From Hyphomonas sp. (GTDB taxonomy: Bacteria; Pseudomonadota; Alphaproteobacteria; Caulobacterales; Hyphomonadaceae), in assembly GCA_002700305.1 (NCBI GenBank), contig PACZ01000008.1:44213-108212 (forward strand): a DNA stretch of 64,000 nt, read 5' to 3'. Position 1 is the first letter of the stretch. Each line of letters opens with the position of its first letter. Position numbers and translations under genes: made by a program. The notes beneath the pieces are model-generated. The model was not told the origin of the DNA. It saw only the letters and a program-made list of their open reading frames with translations, and did no database searches. Below, in pieces: positions 49,602 to 58,747 of the stretch.

Positions 49602-50126
49602 ATGTCCCGTTTAGACAAGCTGGTCGAGACCGTTGAGACCTATCAGGCGCTGGCCACAGAGAATTACGACCGGATCCGGGGGCTTGCCGAACAGATCCGC
49701 GGCGGTCTGTGCGACTATATCGGCATGGGTGAGATGACCTGCGTCTACCTGGTGCCGCCGAAGGGCCAGTTCGAGCCCAAAGCCTATGGCGATGCGGCTT
49801 TTTCCATGGCGCCGCGCGGTTTCCGCCCGCTCTCGCCGGTCGCTTTCGGCCTGGCTGTACGCCTGTCGCGCGGCAATGACTGGCTGCGCGTCACGATGGA
49901 GTGCCGGAAAGTCGGGGAAACCTTCTTTGTGGGCATCGAGCAGGGTTCGGAATACGAATTCAAGCTGCCGCTCAGCTTCGAGGCCCAGCTGCCCTTCTAT
50001 GATCACATCTATTCCCACATTCTGAACTGGTTTACCGATCAGATCGAACGCTACAAGAATGGCGAATATGGCAGCCGGGTGATCGGCTTCGACTTCGCAG
50101 ATGACACGAGCCAGCAGGACGTTTAG
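49602..50126 (+). CDS. hypothetical protein
   Basis: A 174-residue soluble protein. The N-terminal 40 residues form a helix (LDKLVETVETYQALATENYDR). The middle is beta-rich and aromatic (VAFGLAVRLSRGNDWLRVTMECRKVGETFFVG), and the tail ends VIGFDFADDTSQQDV. No known motif. GGAGACCC upstream supports ATG 49602. It precedes the antiporter by 35 bases and may share its transcript. Confidence 0.68.
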   Translation: MSRLDKLVETVETYQALATENYDRIRGLAEQIRGGLCDYIGMGEMTCVYLVPPKGQFEPKAYGDAAFSMAPRGFRPLSPVAFGLAVRLSRGNDWLRVTMECRKVGETFFVGIEQGSEYEFKLPLSFEAQLPFYDHIYSHILNWFTDQIERYKNGEYGSRVIGFDFADDTSQQDV

Positions 50127-50161
50127 GTTTCCGCCGGGGCATCACCTGAAATGGGGCATAC

Positions 50162-52096
50162 ATGAACGGCTTTGAATTTGCCCTGGCGAGTGCGGGGTCA
50201 AGCGAGCTTATCTTTGCCTGCGCCCTGATCGGGGCGCTCGGCATCGGCGCGCAATGGCTCGCCTGGCGTCTGCAGGCGCCGGCCATCGTGCTGATGGCCC
50301 TGGCAGGCCTCGCCGTCGGTCCGCTCTGGGCCGTCATTTTCGGCCATCCGCTGCTCGACCCGCAGCGCGTCTTCAATGGCGGCGGCAAGGAGCTGTTGCG
50401 CCCGATCGTCTCGCTGGCGGTTGCCGTGATCCTGTTCGAGGGCGGCCTCGTCCTGAAATTCGAATCCCTGCGCGAAGCGGGCGCGGCCGTCCGCCGGATG
50501 GTCTTCCTCGGCGGGCCGCTGGCCTGGTTCCTGGGCACGCTGGCAGCGCGCTACGCTGCCGGGCTCGACTGGGGCAGCGCCGTCGTGTTTGCGGGCGTCA
50601 TGGTGGTGACCGGCCCGACCGTGATCATGCCGCTGCTGCGCCAGTCCAAGCTGGGCGGCCGGGCAGGGGCCTTCCTGAAATGGGAGGGCATCGTCAACGA
50701 CCCGGTCGGCGCCCTGTTCGCCGTTGCCGGGTTTGAAATCATCCGCGTGGCCGCGACGGGGGAGTCCATCCTCGGCAAAGGCACGATGATTATCTTCGCG
50801 GCGGCGCTGGGCGTCGCCCTCGGCATGGCCTTCGGCCTCGGCATGGTGCGCGCCTTCCGCCAGGGCTGGACGCCGGAATACCTGAAAGCGCCGATCATCT
50901 TCGCCTCCATCATCCTCTGCTATGCCATGGCCGAGATGATCGAGAAGGAAATCGGTCTCGTCGCCGTCACGGCGTACGGCATGACGCTGGCCAATTCCCG
51001 CCTTGCGGGCCTGAACGAGCTGCGCAAGTTCAAGGAAGACATCGCCGTGCTGCTTGTCTCCGGCGTGTTCGTCATCCTCACCGCAAACCTGACGCCGGAC
51101 GTGATTGGCCGGGCGCTCACCTGGAATACGCTGGCCTTCCTTGTGGTGATGCTGTTCGTGGTGCGCCCCCTGTCCGTGTGGATCGCGACGTTCGGCACGC
51201 TGAAGCGGAACGAGGCCCTGCTGCTGGGCTGGATTGCCCCGCGCGGTGTGGTCGCCGTGGCCGTCTCCAGCCTGTTTGCGACCTTGCTGTATGATCTCGG
51301 CCGTCAGGGCGACTCGAAATTCTATTTCTCGGGCGCCGAACAGATCACGCCGCTGGCCTTTGCCATGGTCTTCACCACCGTCGTGCTGCACGGATTCACC
51401 ATCGGGCCGCTGGCCCGGCGCCTCGGCCTTGCCCGCAAGGAGCGGCCCGGCGTGCTGCTGGTCGGCGTCAATCCGTGGAGCATCGACTTTGCCCGCACGC
51501 TTAAGGACATCGGCATCGAGCCGATCCTGGCGGACAATACCTGGCGGCGCCTGCGCCCCGCGCGGGAAGCCGGTCTCAGCACTTTCTTCGGCGAAGTCCT
51601 GTCGGAGGACGCCGAAGTGCGCCTCGACCATTCGGCCTTCGACCAGGTGCTCGGCCTGTCGGCGAACGAGCCTTACAATGCGCTGGTCTCCAGCCATTTC
51701 GCGCCGGAGCTCGGGCGCCACAAAGTGTTCCAGCTCTCGGCGCAGGAAACGGAAGAGGACGATCACCGCACGCTCGGCCTGTCGACCCGCGGCCGCACGC
51801 TGATCCGTCGCGGCCGTTCCTATGACAGCCTGATCCGCGACCATTATCGCGGCTGGGAATTTTCAAAGACGCGCCTGACCGACACCTATGACATCGAGCA
51901 TTTCAAACGGGACCGGCCGAAGGCCGACATCGTTGCGGAACTGCGCCCGGACGGCGCGCTGAACTTCCTGGGACCCCACCGCGAGGTGAAGGGCGGCGAA
52001 GGCGTTGTCCTGATCAGCTTCGGCCCGCCGCGTGAGGCGGAGACGCCGGCCGTGGAGGCTGCTGAAGCCGCCGCCGAGCCTGCCAGCAGCGAGTGA
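50162..52096 (+). CDS. CPA-type Na+/H+ (K+/H+) antiporter with RCK-like domain
   Basis: A 644-residue antiporter. The first ~410 residues have 12-13 membrane helices of the NhaP/CPA1 type, with VNDPVGALF carrying the Asn-Asp pair of the ion site. Residues about 435-560 form a Rossmann-like TrkA-N/RCK domain (GVLLVGVNPWSIDFARTLKDIG), a site for NAD(H) or regulatory ligands. An Ala/Glu-rich tail closes it. It likely exchanges Na+ or K+ for protons at the inner membrane and may be gated by nucleotides. Confidence 0.9.
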   Translation: MNGFEFALASAGSSELIFACALIGALGIGAQWLAWRLQAPAIVLMALAGLAVGPLWAVIFGHPLLDPQRVFNGGGKELLRPIVSLAVAVILFEGGLVLKFESLREAGAAVRRMVFLGGPLAWFLGTLAARYAAGLDWGSAVVFAGVMVVTGPTVIMPLLRQSKLGGRAGAFLKWEGIVNDPVGALFAVAGFEIIRVAATGESILGKGTMIIFAAALGVALGMAFGLGMVRAFRQGWTPEYLKAPIIFASIILCYAMAEMIEKEIGLVAVTAYGMTLANSRLAGLNELRKFKEDIAVLLVSGVFVILTANLTPDVIGRALTWNTLAFLVVMLFVVRPLSVWIATFGTLKRNEALLLGWIAPRGVVAVAVSSLFATLLYDLGRQGDSKFYFSGAEQITPLAFAMVFTTVVLHGFTIGPLARRLGLARKERPGVLLVGVNPWSIDFARTLKDIGIEPILADNTWRRLRPAREAGLSTFFGEVLSEDAEVRLDHSAFDQVLGLSANEPYNALVSSHFAPELGRHKVFQLSAQETEEDDHRTLGLSTRGRTLIRRGRSYDSLIRDHYRGWEFSKTRLTDTYDIEHFKRDRPKADIVAELRPDGALNFLGPHREVKGGEGVVLISFGPPREAETPAVEAAEAAAEPASSE

Positions 52097-52217
52097 GGCT
52101 GCGTCCATCTTTGGCCTGAGTTCTGAATCCGGATTGTGAATCCAGAATTCGTGCGCACCGGCGCGTCTGCGCCTCCCGGACGGGCGGGGCAGGCGCAGGA
52201 GATTGTTTTTGTGCGGA

Positions 52218-52946
52218 TTATACCCCGGCGGCCTGGAGTCCGGCCCCGTGGGTACGCAGCCAGGACCGGTGATGCTTCCAGTCAGGGCAGCATTTCGACA
52301 CCTGTGCCCAGAATTTCGGCGAGTGATTCATTTCCAGTATGTGCGCGCACTCATGGGCGGCGACATAGTCCAGCACTTCGGGCGGGGCCATGATCAGGCG
52401 CCAGGAGAAGGACAATTGTGCGTCATGGGTGCACGACCCCCAGCGCGAGCGCGTGTCCTTGACCGACAGGCTCTTGTGGGTGACGCCAAGTGTCGCGCAA
52501 TGGCGTTTCACGGCGCGGGTCAGGTCCGCCCTGGCCTGCTTCTTCAGGAAGCGCATCACGCGCAGTTCCATCGTCTCCGGGTCTCCCGGAACACTCAGTA
52601 ATCGCGGGGAATTTTCGTCTTCCGGCCAGATTTTCGCGATCCGGCCCTCGCCCTCCGAGGTGAGCTGCAGCGGCGCGCCCCGATACTGGATCATGGCGCC
52701 TTCCTCGAAGCGGACAGGCTCCGGCAGGTGCTGAAGGCGCATGGAGATCCAGTCTGCACGCTCTGCGGCAAAGGCTGCGGCGTCCTTGATCTGGCGGCGG
52801 GACGGGGCGACGGCGACGGCCTCCCGGCGGCGTTCATCCAGGCGCAGAATCAGGCGCCGGGCCTTGGCATTCACCTCAAACCGGACACGAACGCGCTGCC
52901 CGTTTGCGGCGCGGAATGTCATTGTCTGGCCATTGTTGTAGGTCAT
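52218..52946 (-). CDS. YgjP-like (DUF45) zinc metallopeptidase
   Basis: A 242-residue protein of the YgjP/SprT-like family. The zinc motif is AAHECAHILEMNHSPKFW (HExxH plus a third His), and SRWGSCTHDAQLSFSWRLIMAP is the characteristic upstream block. Start ATG 52946 gives MTYNNGQTMTF; a start at 52988 would add 14 residues. Function in cells is unknown. Convergent with the antiporter, 121 bases away, where a hairpin (GGATT-GTG-AATCC) lies without a T-run. Confidence 0.88.
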   Translation of the reverse strand: MTYNNGQTMTFRAANGQRVRVRFEVNAKARRLILRLDERRREAVAVAPSRRQIKDAAAFAAERADWISMRLQHLPEPVRFEEGAMIQYRGAPLQLTSEGEGRIAKIWPEDENSPRLLSVPGDPETMELRVMRFLKKQARADLTRAVKRHCATLGVTHKSLSVKDTRSRWGSCTHDAQLSFSWRLIMAPPEVLDYVAAHECAHILEMNHSPKFWAQVSKCCPDWKHHRSWLRTHGAGLQAAGV

Positions 52947-53015
52947 TGCTAAGACTTCCGCTGTAACGCCGCTTGCGCGTGTATTCACATACCCATTTAT
53001 TCAGAGGGCTAACAT

Positions 53016-54659
53016 ATGAAATATTTGCTGACGGGCGTTGCTGCCATCACCATGCTTACGGCTTGCGGGCAGAAAGACAAGCCGGAAGGCGCTGCCGATT
53101 CTGCCGGCATCGTCTTCTCGGAATCCAAGATCCCGTCCATCTCAGTCCAGAAAGGTGACGCAGGTACGGCGGCCGCCGCACTGGCCGCCATGGCCCTGGA
53201 AACGTCGGGGTCCGGCAATGTCAGCTGGGACGGGCGCGACCTGAAAGGCGCCACGGCCGTCTTTACCGATGTGACCCTCGCTTCTGCCGGCGACGATGAA
53301 GACGACGGCGAAGGCATGAGCTTCGATGCCGATGACGATTCCTTCGATCTCGACGGTGCCGATCTCAAGGCCGCCAAGATGGAATTCGAAGGCCTCGCCA
53401 TGAAGGACGGCCAGGCCACCTTCTCGCGCCTCCTGATGAGCGATGTCAGCCTCGTGCCGACGGATCCGGAAGAAGCCGAAAACGGCTCCGGCAAGATCGG
53501 CTCGATCGAACTGGTCAATCCGTCGCCGGAAATGGCGGCCTGGGTCGCCAGCCTGTTCTCCGAGGAAGACGTGGCGGACCTGCCGGAAGGCGACGCCCTG
53601 GCGTTCGACAAATGGGCCATCAATGATGTCGATTTCCGCATCGATGATCCGAATGGGGAGCAGGGCACGTTCACTGTCGGCAACATCGAGGTGACCGGCC
53701 TGAAGGAACAGACCGCTGCGCTGATGAAGCTGGACGGCATGACCTTCGACATGTTCGACCCGTCGGAAGATGCCAAGATCAAGTTCAATCTCGCCTCCGT
53801 CGAGCTGCACGGGGCCGATCTCAGCCTGCTGACCGATGCGTCGGAAGATGCGACGGACCCGGAAGAGATGTCCCAGATGATGAACCTCGCCTCGCAGGAC
53901 CCGGCCAATCCGGGTTATGAGTCGCTGGCCATTAATGGGTTCGACATGGACGTTGCCGGCGTGAAAATCGACATGCCGAAGCTGGTCTCCGCTGTGGGCC
54001 GGAACAAGAAAGACTCGGTCGTTGCCGTGAAGACGGAACCGTTCAAGGTGTCTCTCACCACGGGTGAGGGCAAATATGGCGAACAGCTCGCCGGACAGCT
54101 CGCCATGCTCGGTTATGAGTCGCTGGAACTGACCGGTGCCGGCTACCAGACCTATGAGCCGGAAACCGACCTCACCACCTATGCCAAGGACCAGAACTAC
54201 TGGGCACTGAAAGACGGGTTCCGCATCGATTTCGGCGCCAAGTTCGCCGGTGCCAAGGCGATTGCGCAGGCCGAACAGTCGGACGATCCGACCGCCGTGC
54301 TGGGCGATACGCTCGAAAACATGGTGCTGCACAATATGGAACTGTCGCTGAAGGATGACGGCTTCCTCAACCGCGCCATCAACGCCTATGCCGCCCAGTC
54401 GGGGCAGGACCCGCAGGAACTGCGCAACCAGCTGACCGGCATGCTGGCCATGGCCCCGATGATGGCGGCCGGCAGCGGCATCGATCCGGAACTGCTGACC
54501 GAGGCCTCCACGGCGCTCTCCAGCTTCGTGTCCGATCCGAAGACGCTGACCATCAAGATGGCCCCGGCTGAGCCGCTGGTCATGCAGACGATTGCAGAAA
54601 TGGAAGACCCGTCCGCCCTGACCAAGGAAGCACTCGGCTTCTCTGCGACGAACGAATAG
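53016..54659 (+). CDS. large acidic lipoprotein of unknown function
   Basis: A 547-residue lipoprotein: signal YLLTGVAAITMLTAC, Cys17. It is strongly acidic, with an Asp/Glu tract near residues 90-115 (GDDEDDGEGMSFDADDDSFD) and repeated LDGADLKAAKMEF/LHGADLSLL-like segments, suggesting a repeated beta architecture. No catalytic motif is recognised. It may coat the periplasmic side of a membrane or bind calcium (inference). Followed by a strong terminator, so it ends its own transcript. Confidence 0.72.
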   Translation: MKYLLTGVAAITMLTACGQKDKPEGAADSAGIVFSESKIPSISVQKGDAGTAAAALAAMALETSGSGNVSWDGRDLKGATAVFTDVTLASAGDDEDDGEGMSFDADDDSFDLDGADLKAAKMEFEGLAMKDGQATFSRLLMSDVSLVPTDPEEAENGSGKIGSIELVNPSPEMAAWVASLFSEEDVADLPEGDALAFDKWAINDVDFRIDDPNGEQGTFTVGNIEVTGLKEQTAALMKLDGMTFDMFDPSEDAKIKFNLASVELHGADLSLLTDASEDATDPEEMSQMMNLASQDPANPGYESLAINGFDMDVAGVKIDMPKLVSAVGRNKKDSVVAVKTEPFKVSLTTGEGKYGEQLAGQLAMLGYESLELTGAGYQTYEPETDLTTYAKDQNYWALKDGFRIDFGAKFAGAKAIAQAEQSDDPTAVLGDTLENMVLHNMELSLKDDGFLNRAINAYAAQSGQDPQELRNQLTGMLAMAPMMAAGSGIDPELLTEASTALSSFVSDPKTLTIKMAPAEPLVMQTIAEMEDPSALTKEALGFSATNE

Positions 54660-54682
54660 GCAGGCTTTATCCCGTCAAAGGC

Positions 54683-54718
54683 GCGCGCATCCATCTGGGT
54701 GCGCGCTCTTTTCTTTTT
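54683..54718 (+). terminator. intrinsic terminator
   Basis: GCGCGCATCC (54683-54692) and GGGTGCGCGC (54697-54706) form a 10-bp stem with one T-G pair and a 4-base loop, followed by TCTTTTCTTTTT. It ends transcription of the acidic lipoprotein gene 24 bases after its stop. Confidence 0.95.
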
Positions 54719-54745
54719 GGCGGGCCGGGTGCATAGCGTAGCGCC

Positions 54746-55567
54746 ATGAAAATCGCATTCTTCGGAGACGTCGTCGGAAAGCCGGGCCGCCAGGCCGTGC
54801 TGGACCATTTGCCGGGGCTCAAAGCCCGGCTGCGGCTCGACTTTGCCATTGTGAACGCCGAGAACTCGGCCGGCGGTTTCGGCCTGACCAGCGCCATTGC
54901 GGAAGAGTTCTTCAATGCCGGGGCCGATTGCCTGACGCTCGGCGACCATGCCTGGGACCAGCGCGAAGCCCTGACCTATATCGAGCGGGAGCCGCGCCTC
55001 CTGCGCCCGGTCAATTATCCGCCTGCCGCCAATGCACCGGGGAAGGGGGCGCATCTCTTCACCCTGCCGGACGGCCGCCGCGTCGGCGTCATCCAGGCGC
55101 AGGGCAATGTGTTCATGAAACAGACGCTGAGTTGCCCCTTCGATGCGGTAGACGCTGCACTCGACTCCATGCCGCTCGGCGCCGTGGCCGATGCCATCGT
55201 GGTAGACATGCATTGCGAGGCAACGTCAGAGAAAATGGCCATGGGCCACCATTGCGACGGCCGGGCCAGCCTCGTCGTCGGCAGCCACACCCATGTGCCC
55301 ACCGCCGACACGATGATCCTCGAAGGCGGCACCGCCTACCAGACCGATGCCGGCATGTGCGGCGACTATGACAGCGTCATCGGCATGCAGAAGCAGATCT
55401 CGCTCTACCGCTTCCAGACCCAGCTGCCCGGCGAGCGCTACCAGCCCGCCCTCGGTGAAGGCACGCTCTGCGGCACCTATGTCGAAACCGACGACCGCAC
55501 CGGCCTCGCCATCCGTATAGAGCCGATCCGCATGGGCGGCCGTCTCAGCGAGATTGTGCCGGGCTGA
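54746..55567 (+). CDS. YmdB-like metallophosphoesterase
   Basis: A 273-residue calcineurin-like phosphoesterase of the YmdB family (TIGR00282). GDVVGKPGR, NAENSAGG, LGDHAWD, DMHCEATSEKMAM and GSHTHVPTAD are the metal-binding motifs. Bacillus YmdB is a phosphodiesterase affecting cyclic-nucleotide levels and biofilm genes. Its last 23 bases overlap the end of the convergent L,D-transpeptidase gene. Confidence 0.92.
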   Translation: MKIAFFGDVVGKPGRQAVLDHLPGLKARLRLDFAIVNAENSAGGFGLTSAIAEEFFNAGADCLTLGDHAWDQREALTYIEREPRLLRPVNYPPAANAPGKGAHLFTLPDGRRVGVIQAQGNVFMKQTLSCPFDAVDAALDSMPLGAVADAIVVDMHCEATSEKMAMGHHCDGRASLVVGSHTHVPTADTMILEGGTAYQTDAGMCGDYDSVIGMQKQISLYRFQTQLPGERYQPALGEGTLCGTYVETDDRTGLAIRIEPIRMGGRLSEIVPG

Positions 55568-57104
55568 CCGCCTGTCCCGGCGGCGTGTCGAGGGCGGCGA
55601 GCACGGCGGCGTCCCGGCCGTAAATGTCGTCCAGATAACGCACACCGCCCGCGCCATCGCTGACCGTGGTGAGATAGAGGATATAAACCGGCACCCGCGC
55701 GGCCAGATCGGCCCGCGTTTCCTTGCCCGAGGCGACGGCGGTGTCCACCGCGGCGCTGTCCCAGCCGGGCGTTTCCGACAGCAGCCATTTCGACAGCTCG
55801 ATTGGATATTGCGTCCGCAGGCAGCCGGACGAGAAAGCCCGTTGCTGTTCGGCAAACAGGCCGCGTGACGGCGTGTCGTGAAGATATACATTATACGGAT
55901 TGGGAAACATGATCTTGACCTGGCCGAGCGCATTCAGCGGCCCGGGCGCCTGGCGGAGCCGGTAGGGGAAGGTGGAGGCCTTGAGCGCATTCCAGTCGAT
56001 GCCTGCCGGGTCCACGACATTGCCGGACCGGTCCAGCACCTGGAAACCCAGCCGTTCCACGGCGCCGGGATCTTTCTGGAACAGGGGCAGCTTGTCGGAC
56101 CGCGCCAGGCTGTCGGGGGTCTCCCACCACGGATTAAACACGATATATTCGATCTCGTCCGAGAAGACGGGCGTGCGCCGGTAAGGCTTGCCGACAATCG
56201 TCAGATATGTGCGCCGGGCCGCGCCGTCCTCGAAGGCCGTCACGTCGAAGGCGGCGATATTGGCGCGCAGGTGCCGCCGGCCCAGCGTATCAGGCAGCCA
56301 GCGCCAGCGTTCGAGATTGACGCGCAGCTGCGCAATCCGCTCGGCGGTGCCCCGGTTCAGGGCACGGAGGGTCGAGGCGCCGGCCACGCCGTCAACGTCC
56401 AGTCCTGCGTCAGCCTGCAGCGCTTCGAGGGCGGTTTTCGCGGCGTCGTCGAAGAGATTGCTTTCGGCCTCCTCTTCCAGCAGGCCCAGCTGCACCAGCC
56501 GCGCGCGCAGCGCCGCCACACGCGGGCCGGACATGCCGGGCTTCAGCGCCGGGCCGTCCTCCACCGCCATAATGGGTGCCTGTTCCTTTGCTTCCTGCGC
56601 GGCGAGTTCGGTGCGCATCAGCTGGTAGACAGGCTGTTGCGGGGCGAGGGCCTCCAGCGTTGCGGCAATCTCTCCGGTCTCCAGCGCGCCTGCCAGCCTG
56701 GCGGCGATGTCGTCCTGGCGGGCGGGAATGGTCCAGTTCGCTTCCATGCTCACCGGGTCCAGCTTGCCCTGCAACAGGTGCGACGCCGCCAGCTGCCACG
56801 CTGCCGTGGCCAGCCGGTCCCGCTCGGCCTTGTCCCCGCGCACCGCTTCCAGCGTATCGAGATCATAGTCCTCCGGATTGAGCCCATGGCTCGACAGGCC
56901 GCGGAGGGCAGCAAGCAGCTTGTCGAAATTCTCGTCGGACCAGACCTGTTCTTCCGCCCCAGCCTCTTCAGGTGCAGGCCCCGTGACTACGGGCACAGTC
57001 TCCGCCGCCACCGGCACCTCCCGCACCGGCTGCGTCTGCGCACAGGCGGCGAGGAGGAGGGCCGCCGCTCCGGCCTGAAGGGTGATGATGGGTTTCAAAC
57101 GCAT
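55545..57104 (-). CDS. L,D-transpeptidase (YcbB-like) lipoprotein
   Basis: A 519-residue envelope enzyme with lipobox LLLAACA (Cys21). A PG_binding_1 domain lies near residues 185-245, and the YkuD catalytic domain follows, with HDTPSRGLF and the nucleophile Cys428 in FSSGCLR. The order and length match YcbB/LdtD, which makes 3-3 peptidoglycan crosslinks. The N-terminal third is the scaffold found in such proteins. It is convergent with, and overlaps, the YmdB-like gene. Confidence 0.92.
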   Translation of the reverse strand: MRLKPIITLQAGAAALLLAACAQTQPVREVPVAAETVPVVTGPAPEEAGAEEQVWSDENFDKLLAALRGLSSHGLNPEDYDLDTLEAVRGDKAERDRLATAAWQLAASHLLQGKLDPVSMEANWTIPARQDDIAARLAGALETGEIAATLEALAPQQPVYQLMRTELAAQEAKEQAPIMAVEDGPALKPGMSGPRVAALRARLVQLGLLEEEAESNLFDDAAKTALEALQADAGLDVDGVAGASTLRALNRGTAERIAQLRVNLERWRWLPDTLGRRHLRANIAAFDVTAFEDGAARRTYLTIVGKPYRRTPVFSDEIEYIVFNPWWETPDSLARSDKLPLFQKDPGAVERLGFQVLDRSGNVVDPAGIDWNALKASTFPYRLRQAPGPLNALGQVKIMFPNPYNVYLHDTPSRGLFAEQQRAFSSGCLRTQYPIELSKWLLSETPGWDSAAVDTAVASGKETRADLAARVPVYILYLTTVSDGAGGVRYLDDIYGRDAAVLAALDTPPGQAVSPAQSR

Positions 57105-57497
57105 GCGATGTCCTTCCGGAACCTTCCGGCGCCATAGTGGCGGGGAAGGGGGCGCCGCGTCCAGTCCGGCATGATCCGGTATGGTCCGGTATGGTCATGA
57201 CAAGTCATGCATGGTCATGGCGGAGACGGATTTGGTTCTGGCTTAATCATCTCCCACACGCGTCACGCCCGATGGCCAACGGCCATCTGGGCGCCCATCT
57301 CTGACCGAAGCGGCAAGCACATCATTTCATGATACATCCGAGGCGTCCTTCCGGGATGGATCCCCAGACCGCTGCGCGGTCGGGGATGACACGTGGCGGG
57401 GACTTATCCACCACAAGAGTCACCCCATGCTGCTGCAACCACGACCGCAAAAACAAACTTATCCGACACCTCCGTGGCCTGACGTATATTCCACGCC
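57105..57497. other. intergenic region with tandem 10-mer and palindrome
   Basis: About 390 bases between L,D-transpeptidase (minus) and a small plus-strand gene. It contains TCCGGTATGG twice in tandem (57175-57194) with related TCATG units after it, and a hairpin at 57361-57386. TATATT (57485-57490), eight bases before ATG 57498, is a -10-like element but no -35 stands at the right distance. No convincing gene lies inside. Confidence 0.55.
57361..57386. repeat. REP-like palindrome
   Basis: TCCCC-A-GACCGC-TGC-GCGGTC-GGGGA folds to an 11-bp stem with one bulged A and a 3-base loop, embedded in GGATGGA...TGACACG. This shape (short intergenic GGGGATGAC-type palindrome) is like dispersed alphaproteobacterial repeats. 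A single copy is in this window. Confidence 0.5.
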
Positions 57498-57887
57498 ATG
57501 TCACTCTTTCACCCACCTGCCTGGTTCCCCCCGCAGCTCGCCTTCCTCTGGCCCATGATCTGGGTCCAAGTGCTGATGCTGCGCGCGCAGATCCGGGCCG
57601 CCTATGGGCGGGGTGTGGTGTATCGCTGGAGCCTGACGCCGAATTTGCGCGTCTATCTGGTCAGGATCGACTGGATGCCGGGTCAGAAGACTGAGCCCGC
57701 GATCCTGAAACCCGCCGCCCATGCCTCCACCCGCCTCGCCGCCGCGTGCGACGGGCGGATGGCTGTGCCGGAATATGTCCGCGTGCGGCCACTCACCCCA
57801 ACCCTTGCTCGGGCGAACGCAGTGCGTTCGCTTACCCTCGCAAGCCCACGGGAGAGGGGCTTGAACCTCCCCCTGCCGGAAACCTGA
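57498..57887 (+). CDS. small hypothetical membrane protein, 3' end overlapping a repeat
   Basis: A 129-residue ORF. The first 70 residues look protein-like, with one hydrophobic segment (about 9-28, WFPPQLAFLWPMIWVQVLML) and a basic region RAQIRAAYGRG. From residue 98 the frame runs through a palindromic repeat (PLTPTLARANAVRS), a pattern typical of translated non-coding repeats, so the true protein may be shorter or the C-terminus is an insertion. No family recognised. Confidence 0.5.
   Translation: MSLFHPPAWFPPQLAFLWPMIWVQVLMLRAQIRAAYGRGVVYRWSLTPNLRVYLVRIDWMPGQKTEPAILKPAAHASTRLAAACDGRMAVPEYVRVRPLTPTLARANAVRSLTLASPRERGLNLPLPET
57791..57865. repeat. dispersed-type repeat with 19-bp palindrome
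   Basis: GCGAACGCAGTGCGTTCGC (57813-57831) is inverted except for its central base, and flanking CTTGC/GCAAG and ACCC/GGG elements extend the symmetry to about 75 bases ending in GGGAGAGGGGCTT. This is the shape of mobile-looking intergenic repeats. It overlaps the end of the small ORF above. Confidence 0.6.
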
Positions 57888-57986
57888 CGCGGCCTGACAC
57901 CTCCAAAAATCCAGCCCCCACACCAAGCGCCTTCACGGGCGTCGCACGTGCTGGCGATCACGCTTTTGAGAGCGCCCTTGTATTGA

Positions 57987-58000
57987 ACCGAACGATCGGT
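57987..58000. promoter_or_regulatory. candidate TetR operator upstream of the AhpD-like gene
   Basis: ACCGA-ACGA-TCGGT is an inverted repeat 73 bases before ATG 58073. TetR regulators that bind ACCGA/TCGGT-type palindromes are common, and a TetR gene follows in the same operon, so autoregulation is likely. A poor promoter (TTGTAT, 15 bases, TACATA) spans the site. Confidence 0.5.
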
Positions 58001-58072
58001 ACATAAGCTGGGTCGAAAGACAGAAACCTCCAATCGTCCCCCTGACGACCCAATGACCAAAAGGAAATTCTC

Positions 58073-58633
58073 ATGTCCCGTATCCCGACCCCCGCGACGA
58101 TCGAAGACGCCCCGGCCGCTGCCCATGCCGGCCTCAACGGTGTGAAAGCCGCGCTCGGCATCGTGCCGAACCTCTACCGCCTCACCGCCAACAGCCCGGC
58201 GGCCCTGGACGGCCTGCTGGCGTTCAACGGCGCGCTCGGCAAGGGCCAGCTGCCGGCCGCCACGCGGGAGCGCATCGCGCTCGCCATCGCGAACGTCAAT
58301 GGCTGCTCCTACTGCAACTCGGCCCACTCCTACATCGCGGCCAACATGCTGAAACTGCCGGAAGACGAAATCATCCGCGCCCGCGGTGGCCGCGCCTCCG
58401 ATGCGAAAGCGGATGCCGCTGTCGTTCTGGCCCGCAAGGTCGCCGTCGCCCGCGGCGCCGTGAAAGACACCGATCTCGCCGAAGCCCGCGCGGCCGGCCT
58501 GTCGGATGGCGAACTGGTGGAAGTCGTCGGCCATGTCGCCCTCAACGTCTACACCAACTACCTCAACGAGGTGTTCGGCACCGAGATCGACTTCCCGGTC
58601 GTCACCGCCGAGCGCATTGCCGAACCGGCCTGA
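58073..58633 (+). CDS. AhpD-like/carboxymuconolactone decarboxylase family peroxidase
   Basis: A 186-residue peroxidase-like protein of the AhpD/CMD family. The redox motif is CSYCNSAHSY (Cys78, Cys81, His85) after the helix RERIALAIANVNG. Such proteins reduce organic hydroperoxides in alkylhydroperoxidase-type reactions. No signal peptide. A TetR gene follows 114 bases later and an ACCGA/TCGGT operator precedes it, suggesting a small stress-response unit. Confidence 0.88.
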   Translation: MSRIPTPATIEDAPAAAHAGLNGVKAALGIVPNLYRLTANSPAALDGLLAFNGALGKGQLPAATRERIALAIANVNGCSYCNSAHSYIAANMLKLPEDEIIRARGGRASDAKADAAVVLARKVAVARGAVKDTDLAEARAAGLSDGELVEVVGHVALNVYTNYLNEVFGTEIDFPVVTAERIAEPA

Positions 58634-58747
58634 AGTCAAAGCTGAGGAAGCGCCAACAGGGGGAGGGCGGCCGGACGGGCTGCTCTCCCCCGCATGCTGG
58701 CTGAAATGCACTTTGATTTTCCCGGTCAATTGCGGAAGGGTGCGCCG

